Assembly: GCA_021613335.1 (NCBI GenBank)
Contig: JAJTWR010000350.1
Coordinates: 255,001-319,000, forward strand
Source: Whitmania pigra
Lineage: Eukaryota > Annelida > Clitellata > Hirudinida > Haemopidae
DNA length: 64,000 nt
Reading direction: 5' to 3'
Of this stretch, positions 38,622-51,334 are shown in pieces (the stretch's first letter is position 1; each line of letters opens with the position of its first letter). Both the position numbers and the translations under genes were made by a program. The notes beneath the pieces are model-generated. The model ran no database searches, had not been told where the DNA came from, and saw only the letters and a program-made list of their open reading frames with translations.

Positions 38622-40991
38622 TTAACCTTTGGTTCCCCTTGTTTGTGAGCTGAGTGATATAATCTCCCGTGGGCAAGTGATAGAGCTCGGATTGCATCTT
38701 GCTCCGTGGTTATGTGCTTCACTTGCTTGTGCTTGTTGGAGTGGTTGTTGAAATTGCAAACTTACTGCTGTTGTAGAATCAAAGCAGTTCTCATTGTCCC
38801 AATCATCTTGCACAGGTGTCATCAGTTTTAGTTTATTATGAATCACACTTTCATGTACTTCCACATCGTCAGTTAAAGCCTCCATGCTGTCCGAAGATGC
38901 ATGACTTGTGTCAAGTTCATCCAGGTCACCGAGTCTGATAGTAGCATGGAAATCTGTCATTCTGGCACAGCATATTTCAAATATGGGCAAAACGTATGTG
39001 GTAATATCCGGTTAGTTTACTACTATTAGTTAATCGCACAAGCAAAACAATTTGCAAAAGAAGTTCAATCGGTTGTAGCTAATTAACTAATTATTTCTAA
39101 TTATGTCCAAAGCTTACTCATGTTCTTTGGGAAAGCTCATCTCACTCGCATCTGTGGTTTTCTCCTTCAAAATTATAATTTTTACTTCATATTATGATAA
39201 TGATATTCATCAAAAGAAATTTAAATTTAAAGACTTAAACAGAAATCATGGATAATTCTCACATGATTTTCTCCTAAAAATAATTTCCATCCATCGGATC
39301 TTAAAATTGCAGTCGACACTTTTGTGGGCCAACTCCTCGGATTAACTTGAAAACTGTTCTGTAGAAATGACCTTATTAAATTTATGTCTAATAAAATATG
39401 GATAATGGATATGGTTATTAAAAGTCTCAACCAAATATGGCTATTGGTTGATAGCATAGACCCCTCAAATATTTTTAATGCCTAAGAAATCAAAAATTGC
39501 CTTTAAATGGTCTCTTATAACGAAAGGAAATAAACAAAAGCAAAATAATAAGGTCGCATAGAATTGAACATTTTTAATAAAAGCCTCATCAGACATTATT
39601 TGATAACAAAGCCAAACCTTAAACATGTCCAAATATTCAATAGCATCTAAATTCTGTAGAACATCAGGGACTTCAAAAAATTCGTTATGGGACAAATCAC
39701 AAATCCTCAGCAGGCTTAAACATTTAAATGATTCTGGAAGCTTCACTAGCTGAAATGAAATAATATCAATAATCAATCAATAAAACACATGAACCAGCAA
39801 AAAGGAATTTCGCAACGGACTTTATTGTGGTGGAGAAAAAGTTTTTCAAGAGCACCAAGAAGTCCAAACTGGTCGGGAAGACATTGAATGATGTTGTGAG
39901 AAACATCTAAATAACTCAAGTTTTTCAGCTTGCTAATACTAGCTGGCAAGCTGCACAAATCATTAAATCCTGCAAAACAAAACAGTTAACATAATTTTTA
40001 AGTAATCAATAATTAATAAAGATCAATAACAAATAAAGTACCCACCCAAATCCAACCACTTAAGCTGTTCCAGTCGATCGAGACTTTCGGGTAATTGCCT
40101 CAGTCCAACACCACAGCAGTCCAAACGTTCAAGTAAAATAAGGGCCAGCAAGGAGTTATCCCAGATTTTCATAGAGTTGAATGTCCAATGTAATCTTCTA
40201 ATGTTGCCTAATTCAAGGACTCTCAACTTGCAAAATGAATCGAAACCACGGGGTTCATTCATCTTCAATACGTTCTTGGTCAGTCCCAAAAATTCCAACC
40301 GAGTTGATTCCATGATTTCCTTCGTGTTCATGTGATTTATCATGTTTTCAGTCAAATTTAAATGTTTTATATTTGGTAAAGAAATCAACCAGATTGGCAC
40401 TTCAGCTAAAAAATTGTGGGAAAAATCACATTCAATAAGATTGCAACAGCTTCTCAAAACATCAGGAATCACTTTTAATAAATTATTTCTGACATTCAAA
40501 ATCCTTAAATTTCTTGAAAGAGGAATTCTGTCAGGTAAGCATTTGAGTGAATTATAAGAAACATCCAGAACATTAAGTTTCTGCAGGAAACCCAAATTGC
40601 TTGGAAGTTGAGAAAGATTATTCTTTGACAATTTTAAAAGCTCCAAATCAGTGAGTCTCCCAATGCTAGAAGGAACTTTTCTAATTTGATTGAAGTTGCA
40701 ATTCAAATGTTTCAGATTAATAAGATAACCTATTTCAAATGGCAACTCCAAAATATTGTTGAATGAGAGGTTTAGGCTGTTCAGGAAATATAATCCTGTT
40801 ATTGCAAGGGGAAACTCAAATAATGTGCCATGAGTAATTGAGAGGTCTTTCAAAGTTGTAAAATCCAGCTTAAAATGAAATGGTGTGGAAAAAATTTGAT
40901 GAATTGGAAATGAGGCTTCCCCACAATCCCTAGTATTGCAAAGAACTTCATTCGCCGCATTTACGAAATCGTTGTTTTCTTTTGCATTCAT
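38622..40991 (-). CDS. Leucine-rich-repeat protein (SHOC2/soc-2-like LRR type)
   Basis: Six exons in phase (40991-40046, 39969-39821, 39749-39618, 39358-39263, 39164-39118, 38934-38622) give 560 aa. At least twelve typical ~23-residue LRRs run from about residue 45 to 420, e.g. LNSLNLSFNNILELPFEIG, LELLKLSKNNLSQLPSNLG, LSYLDVSHNIIQCLPDQFG. A non-LRR tail of about 140 residues follows, acidic and Ser/Gln-rich with PVQDDWDNENCFD. There is no signal peptide or membrane segment, so it should be cytosolic or nuclear. LRRs of this kind are protein-binding scaffolds; I cannot name an orthologue. The gene converges on LTV1 (306 bp between stops). Confidence 0.85.
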
Positions 40992-41039
40992 GTTATTGTC
41001 GCTAAAGTAAACCAGTTCTTCACTCGGTTAATTTGCATC

Positions 41040-41160
41040 TACTGACTTATATGTCGCCGAACTTCTTTCTACAACCGCACTAGCACTCGTACTCGAAAAC
41101 CACTGCAATACTCTTTCACTTTTTGGCGGGAGATTAAAGTTAAACAAAATCATTTCAATA
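41040..41160 (-). promoter_or_regulatory. Putative LRR-gene promoter with E2F-like site
   Basis: Just upstream of the LRR start codon lies a CpG-containing patch with TTTGGCGGGA at 41122-41131, a match to the E2F consensus. Location relative to the transcription start is unknown. Confidence 0.4.
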
Positions 41161-41831
41161 AAGCGTGTCAGCTTTAATATTTCTTTTTAATACGTCATTA
41201 TTATTATTATTATTACCATTATTATTATTATTGTTATTATTATTACGCAATAAATTTTGACTGCTTAAAAAAGAAATTGGCGTCCACTGTCCGACATTAT
41301 CCATAACACTTTACATCAGATCTACAATTTATTTTATTTATCACTTGCCTAGCTAAATAATTGAATCAACACAAAAAATCCTTGATTAACTCAGAATCAT
41401 AAACAAAGCTTTGAGTATGGAATTGCATTGTAATAGTATTGTCTCCTGAATTCCTCACAAACATTTAATGTCTTTTCAATTATTAGAGTTTTAATTAATG
41501 CTTACAGATAACAAAACTACAAATTAGATTCAACATTTTAATATAAAAAAAACAATGTTTTAAACAGAAGAAATATTATATTTTAAAAGCTTATAATAGT
41601 AATTTAATAGAATATCAATTGATTATAAATCAAACATCCTGAACATGTAATCTAAATAATAGTAAAATGATACACCAATATCTACAAGATATGCATGATC
41701 AATAAATCTCCAATGTGAAAACTCCCAAGCCTGTAATTGATAACAGGTAATTAAATAAAAGCAAGCAATGTCATATTTATTTAGAGTTTATGGCTCTGCA
41801 TATTTAAAGTAATATGTTTTTATTTATGGCA

Positions 41832-42986
41832 CTATGATACATCCTTAAACCCCAAAAAACACTTCATTCTCTTTTCATTTGAAATGAATCTGTGGATCTT
41901 GTTTTTTAGATTTGTTCTGGCCTCGTCACTCAGCTTGAGTAGATTCAAATGCTTGTTGAAATAATTGAGCAATTCACCCTTATTTAAACATTCATGCATG
42001 TAACGCAAGACATCAATGAGTCACTGCCCAGTCTTATCATCTTTCCATTCTGAATCACTTGGAAATTTATCCATCACATGGAAAAGGACCATCTTTAAAT
42101 GGTAGCTTTGCAACCCTGAAAGTTGAGCTGAACGACCTCTCATTGCCTTTGAAGAAATAACATTCACAATGAAATAGAAATATAAATTTAAAAAATGTAT
42201 ATGAAACTCACTTTCAATGTCCTCAACACAACCTTTCTCTGGCCTGATGCTTTGTCCATGATTCTTTTTTCATTAGTTGAATATGATCTGTACCACATAT
42301 TTTTAAGAGAAACATCATCAGGTGATTTTGCAACATAACAATCAGAGAATCTCTCAGTGGGATTGGTTCCTTCCAAATAGAAAGCCGGAGCCAAATCAAC
42401 TTGGAACCACAGATTGTTAGTGTTTTGATGGTGCACATCCAATTGCACAGCAGGTCCGTGATATCTTAGCTTCACGTTATATTTTGTGATAAATTCACAC
42501 TTTGTCAATGATCCATATAACAATTGCATAACCCTATCTGGTGGTATTTTTCCATCAACCTGAGCCTTATCCAATATTGGCAAATTGTGAGGTTTGTCCT
42601 GTTTCACTTGTAGTTCATGCCAACCATTTTCTGATGAATCTGCAACCAAAAATTCTCCACCCCTGACAATGAAGTCCAGATCAAACTCTGGACAATCAGC
42701 ATCAGATTTGATGATCTTCACTCCCTCATAAGTACTTCCCTTGTAGCTGAAACCCATACATTTGAACAATCCCTGTGAATCCATTTGTTGTCTGATTTCT
42801 TCTGTTGTTAAATCATAATTTATACTTAAAAATTAAATATAAACTTTTAACTCTAAAAGAGATCTTTACCTTTAATAATTCAAGTTTAGCCTTTGGCTCA
42901 GCAACATTGGGCTGCCTTGCAAATTTGTTGTGGTAGTCTACAATCTTTTGGTTGAATTCTTTTGAAGAGTGCCATTCTTGATTCAT
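41832..42986 (-). pseudogene. cGAS-like receptor copy B, disrupted
   Basis: Exons 42986-42870, 42801-42212 and 42146-41832 correspond one-to-one to copy D. Two lesions are visible. Exon 2 is 590 rather than 591 nt because one G next to the acceptor is missing (CAACAG|AAGAAA versus CAACAG|GAAGAAA in D), so normal splicing gives a frameshift. In exon 3 a CGA codon has become TGA at 42021-42023. The catalytic exon itself still reads GSTYEG, PEFDLDF and FQVDLAPAF without a stop. Translation from the internal Met of MDSQGLF would avoid the frameshift but not the nonsense codon. Its promoter (43215-43310) still looks intact, so an RNA may be made. Confidence 0.85.
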
Positions 42987-43214
42987 TTCGAAGCAGTTGA
43001 CAGTGAATACAATGCCAAGAGAACCTTTTAAGTAATAATTGTAATCTGTCTATTATTCTAAGAACCTTGTTATTTTGAGAAATAAAGTCTCCATATGCAA
43101 TATATAAAAAGTATATATTAACATTAAAAAAGAAAAAATATCTTAATATTTCTCTGACTGCTGCCTGTCTGATCACTAATTTTTAGTAATAAAATGTAAT
43201 GGGTGAAATTACCA

Positions 43215-43310
43215 TGCGTAATGTTACCTCTAAGCGTCAACGATAGAGCCACGTCACCTAGGAGTAACAGAAATACAGGAATTTCCAGTACTTTCGCTAC
43301 CCTATCACAA
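43215..43310 (-). promoter_or_regulatory. cGLR-B promoter/exon 1 with kappaB-like site
   Basis: GGAATTTCC at 43278-43286 is beside ACTTTCG (43290-43296; GAAAGT on the gene strand). About 40 bp downstream on the gene strand is GTGACGTGGC and then a GAG|GTAAC donor. The same block recurs before copies D, E and F and at 52085-52155. Confidence 0.65.
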
Positions 43311-43916
43311 GTTGTGATTCACAACAGGTAATTCAGCTAAAGTTTTATGCGTTAGTTCACTTTGAACTTTTGATTATTCTGTCTTCAAATAATTTCTGCC
43401 TAAACTTTTTTAAACACATTTAGAAAGTGTTTGTAATTCATCATTGAAATGTAATAACAATATTTATCATCCACTAAAATAAATGGTTAATTAATAACAC
43501 CAATTAACAAGATAAAATTCCTATGAAGCACTCCCCACTTTAATAAACACCACCATACTTCACTACACAATGGTCATAATTAGCAGTCATCATAAAACCA
43601 TAAATAATACGATGTTAAGATTATTATTACAAGAACTAACATGATGTTGTTACTGTTATAGATTATTAATTTGAATTATCGTCTGTTTTAAGATATAAAA
43701 CCTACGGTAAATTGTATAAATATAGTTAGATGTTAAAATGATGAGTTTTCAGCATTAAATGTTACACTTTCAAAAAAAAAGCAATCATTCAATTTCGTGT
43801 GATTTATGTATCATGCAGCCAAAAACTACTTATTCGCATTTTTTATGCATGTCTGCCCCTATCAATTTTACTTTGATATTTTTCTAAACCCCATAATTAA
43901 CAAAAAATAATAACTA

Positions 43917-46840
43917 CATACTTTATTTGATTAAAATACAGCTCCAATAAGGAAAGCTTTTATCAATAATTAATAGTTATTATAAGTTTTGATAGCTTTG
44001 CTTTCCCTGTGTCTTTAGTGTGAAAAACAATTCACTAATAATCTACCAGTACTGATTTAACATATGAAGAATTTATTTTTGTTTTACTTAACATTTGTTT
44101 GACTAAGTAATGAAATCAACACTAAGGTCATTGATTCACTCAGGTTCATAAATTATGCTTTCAGTATTGTATCCTGAATTCCTCCCAAACAAGATTGGAT
44201 GCCTTGTCAGTTATAAAAGCTTTCATTAACGCTTAGAGATAAGAAAACTCATAACTTAGAGATAAGAAAACTTCAAATCACAATCATCATTTTAATATAA
44301 AATTAACATTGTTTTAAAAAGTAGAAATATTATATTTTAGAAGCAAAAATAATAAATTAATGGAATATTCATTTATGAAAAATCAAATATCTTGAATATG
44401 TAATTTAAATAATAGCAAACTGATACACCAACATCCACAAGATATGCATGATCAATAAATCTCCAATGTGAAAACTCCCAAGCCTGTAATTGATAACAGG
44501 TAATTAAATAAAAGCAAGCAATGTCATATTTATTTAGAATTTATGGCTCTGCATATTTAAAGTAATACGTTTTTATTTATGGCACTATGATACTTCTTGG
44601 AACCCCAAAAAGCAATTCATTTTTTTCTCATTTGTAATGAGTCTGTAGATCTGGTTTTTTACATTTGTTCTGGCCTCATCACTCAACTTGAGTAGATTCA
44701 AATATCTGTTGAAATAATTGGGCAATCTACCCTTATCCAAACATTCATGCATGTAAAGCAAGACATCAATGAGTCGCTGCCCAGTCTTATCATCTTTCCA
44801 TTCTGAATCACTTGGAAATTTATCCATCACATGAAAAAGGACCATCTTTAAATGGTAGCTTTGCAACCCCGAAAGTTGAGCTGAACGACCTCTCATTGCC
44901 TTTAAAGAAAAAATATTCACAATGAAATAGAAATATAAATAAAAAAATATATTTGAAACTCAGTTTCAATGTCCTCAATACAACCTTTCTCTGGCCTGAT
45001 GCTTTGTCCATGATTCTTTTTTCATTAGTTGAATATGATCTGTACCACATATTTTTAAGAGAAACATCATCAGGTGATTTTGCAACATAACAATCAGAGA
45101 ATCTCTCAGTGGGATTGGTTCCTTCCAAATAGAAAGCCAGAGCCAAATCAACTTGGAACCACAGATTGTTAGTGTTTTGGTGGTGCACATCCAATTGCAC
45201 AGTAGGTCCGTGATATCTTAGCTTCACGTTATATTTTGTTATGAATTCACACTTTGTCAATGATCCATAAAACAATTGCATAACCCTATCTGGTGGTATT
45301 TTTCCATCAACCTGAGCCTTATCCAATATTGGCAAATTGTGAGGTTTGTCCTGTTTCACTTGTAGTTCATGCCAACCATACTTTATTTGATTAAAATACA
45401 GCTCCAATAAGGAAAGCTTTCAACATCAATAATTAATAGTTATTATAAGTTTTGATAGCTTTGCTTTCCCTATGTCTTTAGTGTGAAAAAAAATATTCTA
45501 CCAGTACTGATTTAACATATGAAGAATTTATTTTCTTTTTAGTTAACATTTGTTTGACTAAGTAATGAAATCAACATGCAAGGTCATTGATTCACTCAGG
45601 TTCATAAATTATGCTTTCAGTATTGTATCCTGAATTCCTCCCAAACAAGATTGGATGCCTTGTCAGTTATAAGAGCTTTCATTAACGCTTAGAGATAAGA
45701 AAACTCATAACTTAGAGATAAGAAAACTTCAAATCACAATCATCATTTTAATATAAAATTACCATTTTAAACAGAAGAAATATTATATTTTAAAAGCTTA
45801 TAGTAGTAATTTATTAGAATATCAATTGATCATAAATCAAATATCCTGAACATGTAATCTAAATAATAGTAAAATGATACACCAACATCTACAAGATATG
45901 CATGATCAATAAATCTCCAATGTGAAAACTCCCAAGCCTGTAATTGATAACAGGTAACTAAATAAAAGCAAGCAATGTCATATTTATTTAGAGTTTATGG
46001 CTCTGCATATTTAAAGTAATACGTTTTTATTTATGGAAATATGATACTTCTTGGAACCCCAAAAAGCAATTCATTTTTTTCTCATTTGTAATGAGTCTGT
46101 AGATCTGGTTTTTTACATTTGTTCTGGCCTCATCACTCAACTTGAGTAGATTCAAATATCTGTTGAAATAATTGGGCAATATACCCGTATCCAAACATTC
46201 ATGCATGAAAAGCAAGACATCAATGAGTCGCTGCCCAGTCTTATCATCTTTCCATTCTGAATCACTTGGAAATTTATCCATCACATGGAAAAGGACCATT
46301 TTTAAATGGTAGCTTTGCAATCCTGAAAGTTGAGCTGAACGACCTCTCATTGCCTTTGAAGAAATAACATTCACAATGAAATAGAAATATAAATAAAAAA
46401 ATATATTTGAAACTCACTTTCAATGTCCTCAATACAACCTTTCTCTGGCCTGATGCTTTGTCCATGATTCTTTTTTCATTAGTTGAATATGATCTGTACC
46501 ACATATTTTTAAGAGAAACATCATCAGGTGATTTTGCAACATAACAATCAGAGAATCTCTCGGTGGGATTGGTTCCTTCCAAATAGAAAGCCGGAGCCAA
46601 ATCAACTTGGAACCACAGATTGTTAGTGTTTTGATGGTGCACATCCAATTGCACAGCAGGTCCGTGATATCTTGGCTTCACGTTATATTTTGTTATAAAT
46701 TCACACTTTGTCAATGATCCATAAAACAATTGCATAACCCTATCTGGTGATATTTTTCTATCAACCAGAGCCTTATCCAATATTGGCAAATTGTGAGGTT
46801 TGTCCTGTTTCACTTGTAGTTCATGCCAACCATTTTCTGA
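43917..46840. repeat. Tandem duplication of a 1.46-kb unit (copies C and D)
   Basis: The unit 43917-45378 is followed directly by a near-identical copy, 45379 to about 46840. Both begin CATACTTTATTTGATTAAAA and run through the cGLR 3' flank, exon 3, intron and most of exon 2. At the junction the coding sequence (GCCAACCAT on +) switches to intergenic sequence with a shared CAT, i.e. microhomology or slippage. The duplication produced truncated copy C and left D whole. Confidence 0.85.
44585..45378 (-). pseudogene. cGAS-like receptor copy C, 5'-truncated
   Basis: Only the 3' part of exon 2 (45378 to 44964, from GWHELQVK onward) and exon 3 (44899-44585, 104 aa) are present. The N-terminal exon, the GS motif and the E-x-D catalytic pair are absent, cut by the tandem-duplication breakpoint at 45377-45379. 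The splice donor after RTLK has changed from GTGAGT to CTGAGT, so exon 2 reads into the intron. The proline in VDLAPAF is also changed (VDLALAF). No promoter block precedes it. Sequence is otherwise almost identical to D, so the event is recent. Confidence 0.9.
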
Positions 46841-47193
46841 TGCACCTGCAACCAAAAATTCTCCACCCCTGACAATGAAGTCCAGATCAAACTCTGGACA
46901 ATCAGCATCAGATTTGATGATCTTCACTCCCTCATAAGTACTTCCCTTGTAGCTGAAACCCATGCATTTGAACAATCCCTGTGAATCCATTTGTTGCCTG
47001 ATTTCTTCCTGTTGTTAAATCATAATTTATATACAAAAATTAAAGATAAACTTTTAACTCTAAAAGAGATCTTTACCTTTAATAATTCAAGTTTAGCCTT
47101 TGGCTCAGCAACATTGGGCTGCCTTGCAAATTTGTTGTGGTAGTCTACAATCTTTTTGTTGAATTCTTTTGAAGAGTGCCATTCTTGATTCAT
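46027..47193 (-). CDS. cGAS-like receptor copy D, apparently intact
   Basis: Exons 47193-47077, 47008-46418 and 46353-46027 join in phase to 344 aa. The catalytic signature is complete: GSTYEG (61-66), E78-x-D80 in PEFDLDF, D175 in FQVDLAPAF. The C-terminal domain has SYHLKMVLFHVMDKFPSDSE, which aligns with cGAS SYHVKTAFFHV. No zinc ribbon and no membrane segment. The terminal TAG used in copies B and C has become TAT here, adding four residues (YFHK). Expected to be a cytosolic cyclic-dinucleotide synthase acting upstream of STING; substrate choice and ligand unknown. A kappaB-containing promoter block lies about 370 bp upstream. Confidence 0.9.
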
Positions 47194-47489
47194 TTTGAAG
47201 CAGTTGAAAGTGAATACAATGCCAAGAAAACCTTTTAAGTAATAATTGTAATCTGTCTATTATTTTAAGAACCTTATTATTTTGAGAAATAAAGTTTCCA
47301 TATGCAAGGTATAAAAAGTATATATTAACATTAAAAAATCAAAAAATCTTAATATTTCTCTGACTGCTGCCTCTCTGTTCACAAATTTTTAGTCACTCTA
47401 ATATACTCGATGGACTTAAATGTTTACGTGGTTCATGCTTGAGAATGTTTAAAATTCCAGTTTAAAATATTTTATGATAATTTACTCTA

Positions 47490-47590
47490 AAATGCTTACC
47501 TTAAGCTTTAACGTGGAAGCCAAGTGAACGAGCCTAACTAGATATAGATAAGTCAGGGATTTTCCGAACTTTCGCTATATTAAGAGAATG
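47490..47590 (-). promoter_or_regulatory. cGLR-D promoter/exon 1 with canonical kappaB site
   Basis: GGGATTTTCC at 47556-47565 fits the GGGRNNYYCC NF-kappaB consensus and is followed by ACTTTCG (47568-47574). Downstream on the gene strand a GCTTAAG|GTAAGC donor closes the presumed non-coding first exon. Spacing is as in the blocks of B, E and F, although the flanking sequence is more diverged. Confidence 0.65.
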
Positions 47591-47599
47591 CGTAGATAT

Positions 47600-48807
47600 A
47601 TAAACTTATTAAATTTTTATGCTTGTGGAATTTATATAAATTTTTTGTTATATCGGCTTCAAAATGAATTCTGTCCAATTTCATAATTATAAAATATTTA
47701 AAATTTATTTATGGAGTGGAATTAATGTAATAACATTAACAAGGTTAATAATTAATTAATTTCATCAATTAATAGGATTAAATATCTATTAACTTCAATT
47801 CCTTTAAGAACCATCATACTTTGTTATACTACAGTCATTATCATTATAAATTATGTAAATCATTTTTATGAGAATTCGATTATTTAACTATCTTGGATTG
47901 TATACATAGAGCTCTGCTTCAAAGTTTTCAAACATTAACATCCCTGATCTTTCTTCTACTTTTTAAAAAAATCCGCATATTTTATATTCTCTATTAGTTG
48001 ACTTTTAATCGCTTCGTTTATAGATTCCTAAAAATTTTGATAAACCTTGCCATTTTAAGAAATCTGTACTTCACGTAATGTTATTAACAACACATTCCAT
48101 CGGAATAAAAATAATTAGTCCTAATACTTCATTTCCAAAAATTCCAACAGGTCCTCACTAGTTATTAAACTCTAAAAACCAGTTTAATTGACTGTTTTGA
48201 TTGACAAACAAGGATGTAATTTGGAAGGGGCAGGTCATTACATCCTTCCTCTGACTGGCTGTCTTGAAAGAGCTGAAATGATGCACTTGTTGGCAAAGTT
48301 GGGCAACAACAGATGAGGCCATTGATTAATTTAAGAGTGAATCATGAATGGTATTTAGAATTTGCTTTCGACTCTAAATTCTTATCTATACAAGCTCGGA
48401 TGTCTCCTTGGTCAGCAGTCCTTTAATTATAGTGTAACAATATCAAAACTCAGGACAACAAATTAGAAGCATCATTTTAATATGAGAAGCATTGATTCAA
48501 AAGAGATACGTGGTTGTTTAAATTATTCTCAGACTACCAAGAGTGACCACAACTCATGACAATCAACAAAACTGATTTATAACAAATTAAAGTAATACAT
48601 TAAAAATATATTAAAACAAAGTGATGCACCGATACCAATATGATTTACCAATATATCTCCAAACCGAGAACTCCCAAATGTGTAACTTCAAAAAATAACT
48701 AAATAAAGGCAAGCAGTGTCATGTTTATCCTTTCCTCATTTATCATTACACATAAAAATGAAGCTTTCCACCCACCAAACATGGCCATAACTCATTGGAT
48801 GAACTAA
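47600..48807. other. Intergenic spacer between cGLR D and E
   Basis: AT-rich. The part from about 48420 is 3' flank of copy E and is similar to 53560-53800 downstream of copy F, i.e. part of the duplicated unit. No independent gene recognised. Confidence 0.5.
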
Positions 48808-51047
48808 TTACCATAACTTAAAATAGTCAAATAATAATTCACAAATTTTTCCAAAAATTATTGCTATTATTGGAATTAAATTTATAAATATTTCAGAATT
48901 AAAAAAAAAGTCTATGGCATTGATGATGTTGTTGGCATTGTCTCTGGCATTGTTATAGGCAATAGACAAATGCCTACTTTTGATATCCAAAAAGTCATCC
49001 ATAATATTCTCATTTACAATGAGCCTGTAAATCTGGTTTCTTAGATTCGTTCTGGCCTCGTCACTCAGCCTGAACTTATTAAAGTTGCGGCCGGAATCTT
49101 CATCCAAACATTTATGGATGTAAATTAAGACATCAATGAGTCGCTGTCCAGTGTTGTAATGTGCCCATTGTAAATCATTGGGAAACTGATCCATCACATC
49201 AAAAAAGGCCATCTTTAAATGGTAGCTTTGCAATCCTGAAAGTTGAGCAGAATGACCTCTCATTGCCTTTAAAGAAATAAAATTCAAAATGATTGATCAA
49301 GTTTACTGTATTTTCACCTACGTAGTTATGTTTGATTTTAGATACCTCTTTGCCTGCTATATGAATGCTATGCAAAATTGAATTTACATGAATTTGATTT
49401 CTGATAAAAAAAAAACTGTTTAGTTCACGGTAATCAATTTTTTTTGTGAGAATATTAATTTGAATTAGTTTGTGTTCAGTTAATTATTGCCAGATTTTCA
49501 TAAAGAACTTCTGATAGATATTTGTCCGATAGATTCATGTATAAATTACTCAACTAGCTGGAAAATTACCTTTGCTAGAAAAAAAACTAGGCTGTGGTAA
49601 ACAGTTTTGCAATCATTGCTTTGTCCAGCTTGTATATGAAATAAACTTGCATTGATTTAAAATTAATTTAAAAAATTATTTAATTAAAATTAAATTAAAT
49701 TAAAAAATTATTTAATTAAAATTAAATTAAATTAAAAAAATTATTTAATTAAAATTAAATTAAATTAAAAAATTATTTAATTAAAATTAAATTAAATTAA
49801 AAAATTATTTAATTAAAATTAAATAATTATTATTAATTGAAATTAATTGATGACAACACAGAAACCATTGGCTTTATTATTTCATGTGTTTTGTCATAAT
49901 TATGCATCTTTTTAGACTCATAATAATATAATTATTATTGTTATTATTTGCCAAGGCTGTGCTTTGAGTATTAGCTGATTATTTAGTCTACTGTTTACAT
50001 TGCTAGCAAGACCTACTCATCACTTGAACCAAGTACTGTTAACAGGATATGTGTGTTTTTAGTTATGGGATGACATTTTAGTTGTGATTTTATCTTTTTA
50101 ATTGAATTTAAGTTTACATGTAAAAAATTTGAAAACTATCATTAATTTTGTGTTTTAATCAAAATTAACTATTAAGTAAATAATAATATTATAGTAGTAC
50201 TATATAAACAATACTAGTAAATATTAAAATTAAGTTAACCTTTTCCAACCCTACTATAAAATATATGTTAATCTCACTTTCAAAGTTCTCAAAACAACTT
50301 TTCTCTGTCCTGATGCTTTGCGCATGGTTTTTTTTTCATCAGTTGAGTACGATCTGTACCACATGCCCTGGAGAGATTCATAATCAGATGATTTTGCAAT
50401 GTAGCAATCAGTATATTTTTCATAGGGATGGGTTCCTTTCAAATAGAAAGCTGGAGCCAAATCAACTTGGAACCACAATTTGTTAGTGTCTTGATGGTGC
50501 ACATCCAATTGCACAGCAGGTCCGTGATATCTTAGCTTCACGTTATATTTTGTTATAAATTCACACTTTGTCAATGATCCATAAAATAATTGTTTAACCC
50601 TATCTGGTGATATTGTTCCAGAAACTTGAGCCTTATCCAATATTGACAAATTATGAGATATGCCCTGTCTCAGTTTTAGTTCATGCCAACCATTTTCTGA
50701 TGCACTTGCAACCAAAAATTCTCCACCTCTGACAATGAAGTCGAGATCAAATTCAGGACAATCAGCATCAGATTTGATGATCTTCACTCCCTCATAAGTA
50801 CTTCCCTTGTAGCTGAAATCCTTGCAACAGAATAATCCCTGTGCATTCATTTGTTCCTTGATTTCTTCCTGTTATTGAATCATCATTTAAAGAATAAATA
50901 TAAACTACAAGCTCTGAATGAGATCATCACCTTTAATAATTTAAGTTCAGCCTTTGCTTTAGCAACATTTGGCTGCCTTGCAAATTTGTTGTGGTAGTCT
51001 ATGATTTTTTGGTTGAAATCATATGAAGAATGCCAGTATCGATTCAT
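48808..51047 (-). CDS. cGAS-like receptor copy E, intact, with C-terminal hydrophobic tail
   Basis: Exons 51047-50931, 50868-50278 and 49266-48808 join to 388 aa. GSTYEG, E78, D80 and D175 are all present, as is the Mab-21 segment SYHLKMAFFDVMDQFPND. Unlike A-D, exon 3 continues past the usual end for about 50 residues and closes with a hydrophobic stretch (about 356-388, including INLIPIIAIIFGKICELLF). This would act as a tail anchor, placing the enzyme on a membrane with the catalytic part in the cytosol. Intron 2 is enlarged to about 1 kb and holds a 32-bp minisatellite. A conserved promoter block lies about 300 bp upstream. The tail is seen in the sequence; membrane insertion is inferred. 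Confidence 0.87.
49660..49832. repeat. ~32-bp AT-only minisatellite in cGLR-E intron
   Basis: About five tandem copies of a unit AAATTAAATTAAAAAATTAT-TTAATTAAAATT, nearly identical to each other. Confidence 0.9.
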
Positions 51048-51334
51048 GTTAAAGATGATCCTGAAAGAACTGCTTATATTAAAATATTTTCAATTACTGA
51101 ATTAGCCTTGATAATTTGAGAAATATAGAATGCGATTTGAAACTCAAAAAAAGTATATATCGACTATAAAAAAAAGAAAATAGGAAAGGCTGTGTTAAGG
51201 TTTATCTGACTGTAGGCCTGAATGTAGTTGAAAGATTTAAATATTTGCATATTTGTATAAGTTCAACGAGTTGCTTGAGATTGCTTAAAATTCCAGTTCA
51301 ATTTTTTATGTCGTCGTTGAAATTACCGTGCATA

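Noticed and set aside
42223..46644. 71-codon minus-strand ORFs starting MCTIKTLTICGSKLIW in three copies
   Set aside because: They are the alternate frame of cGLR exon 2, repeated only because the gene is repeated.
50265..50486. Plus-strand ORFs opposite the catalytic exons of copies E and F
   Set aside because: Antisense shadows of a conserved exon; they recur because the sense exon is conserved.
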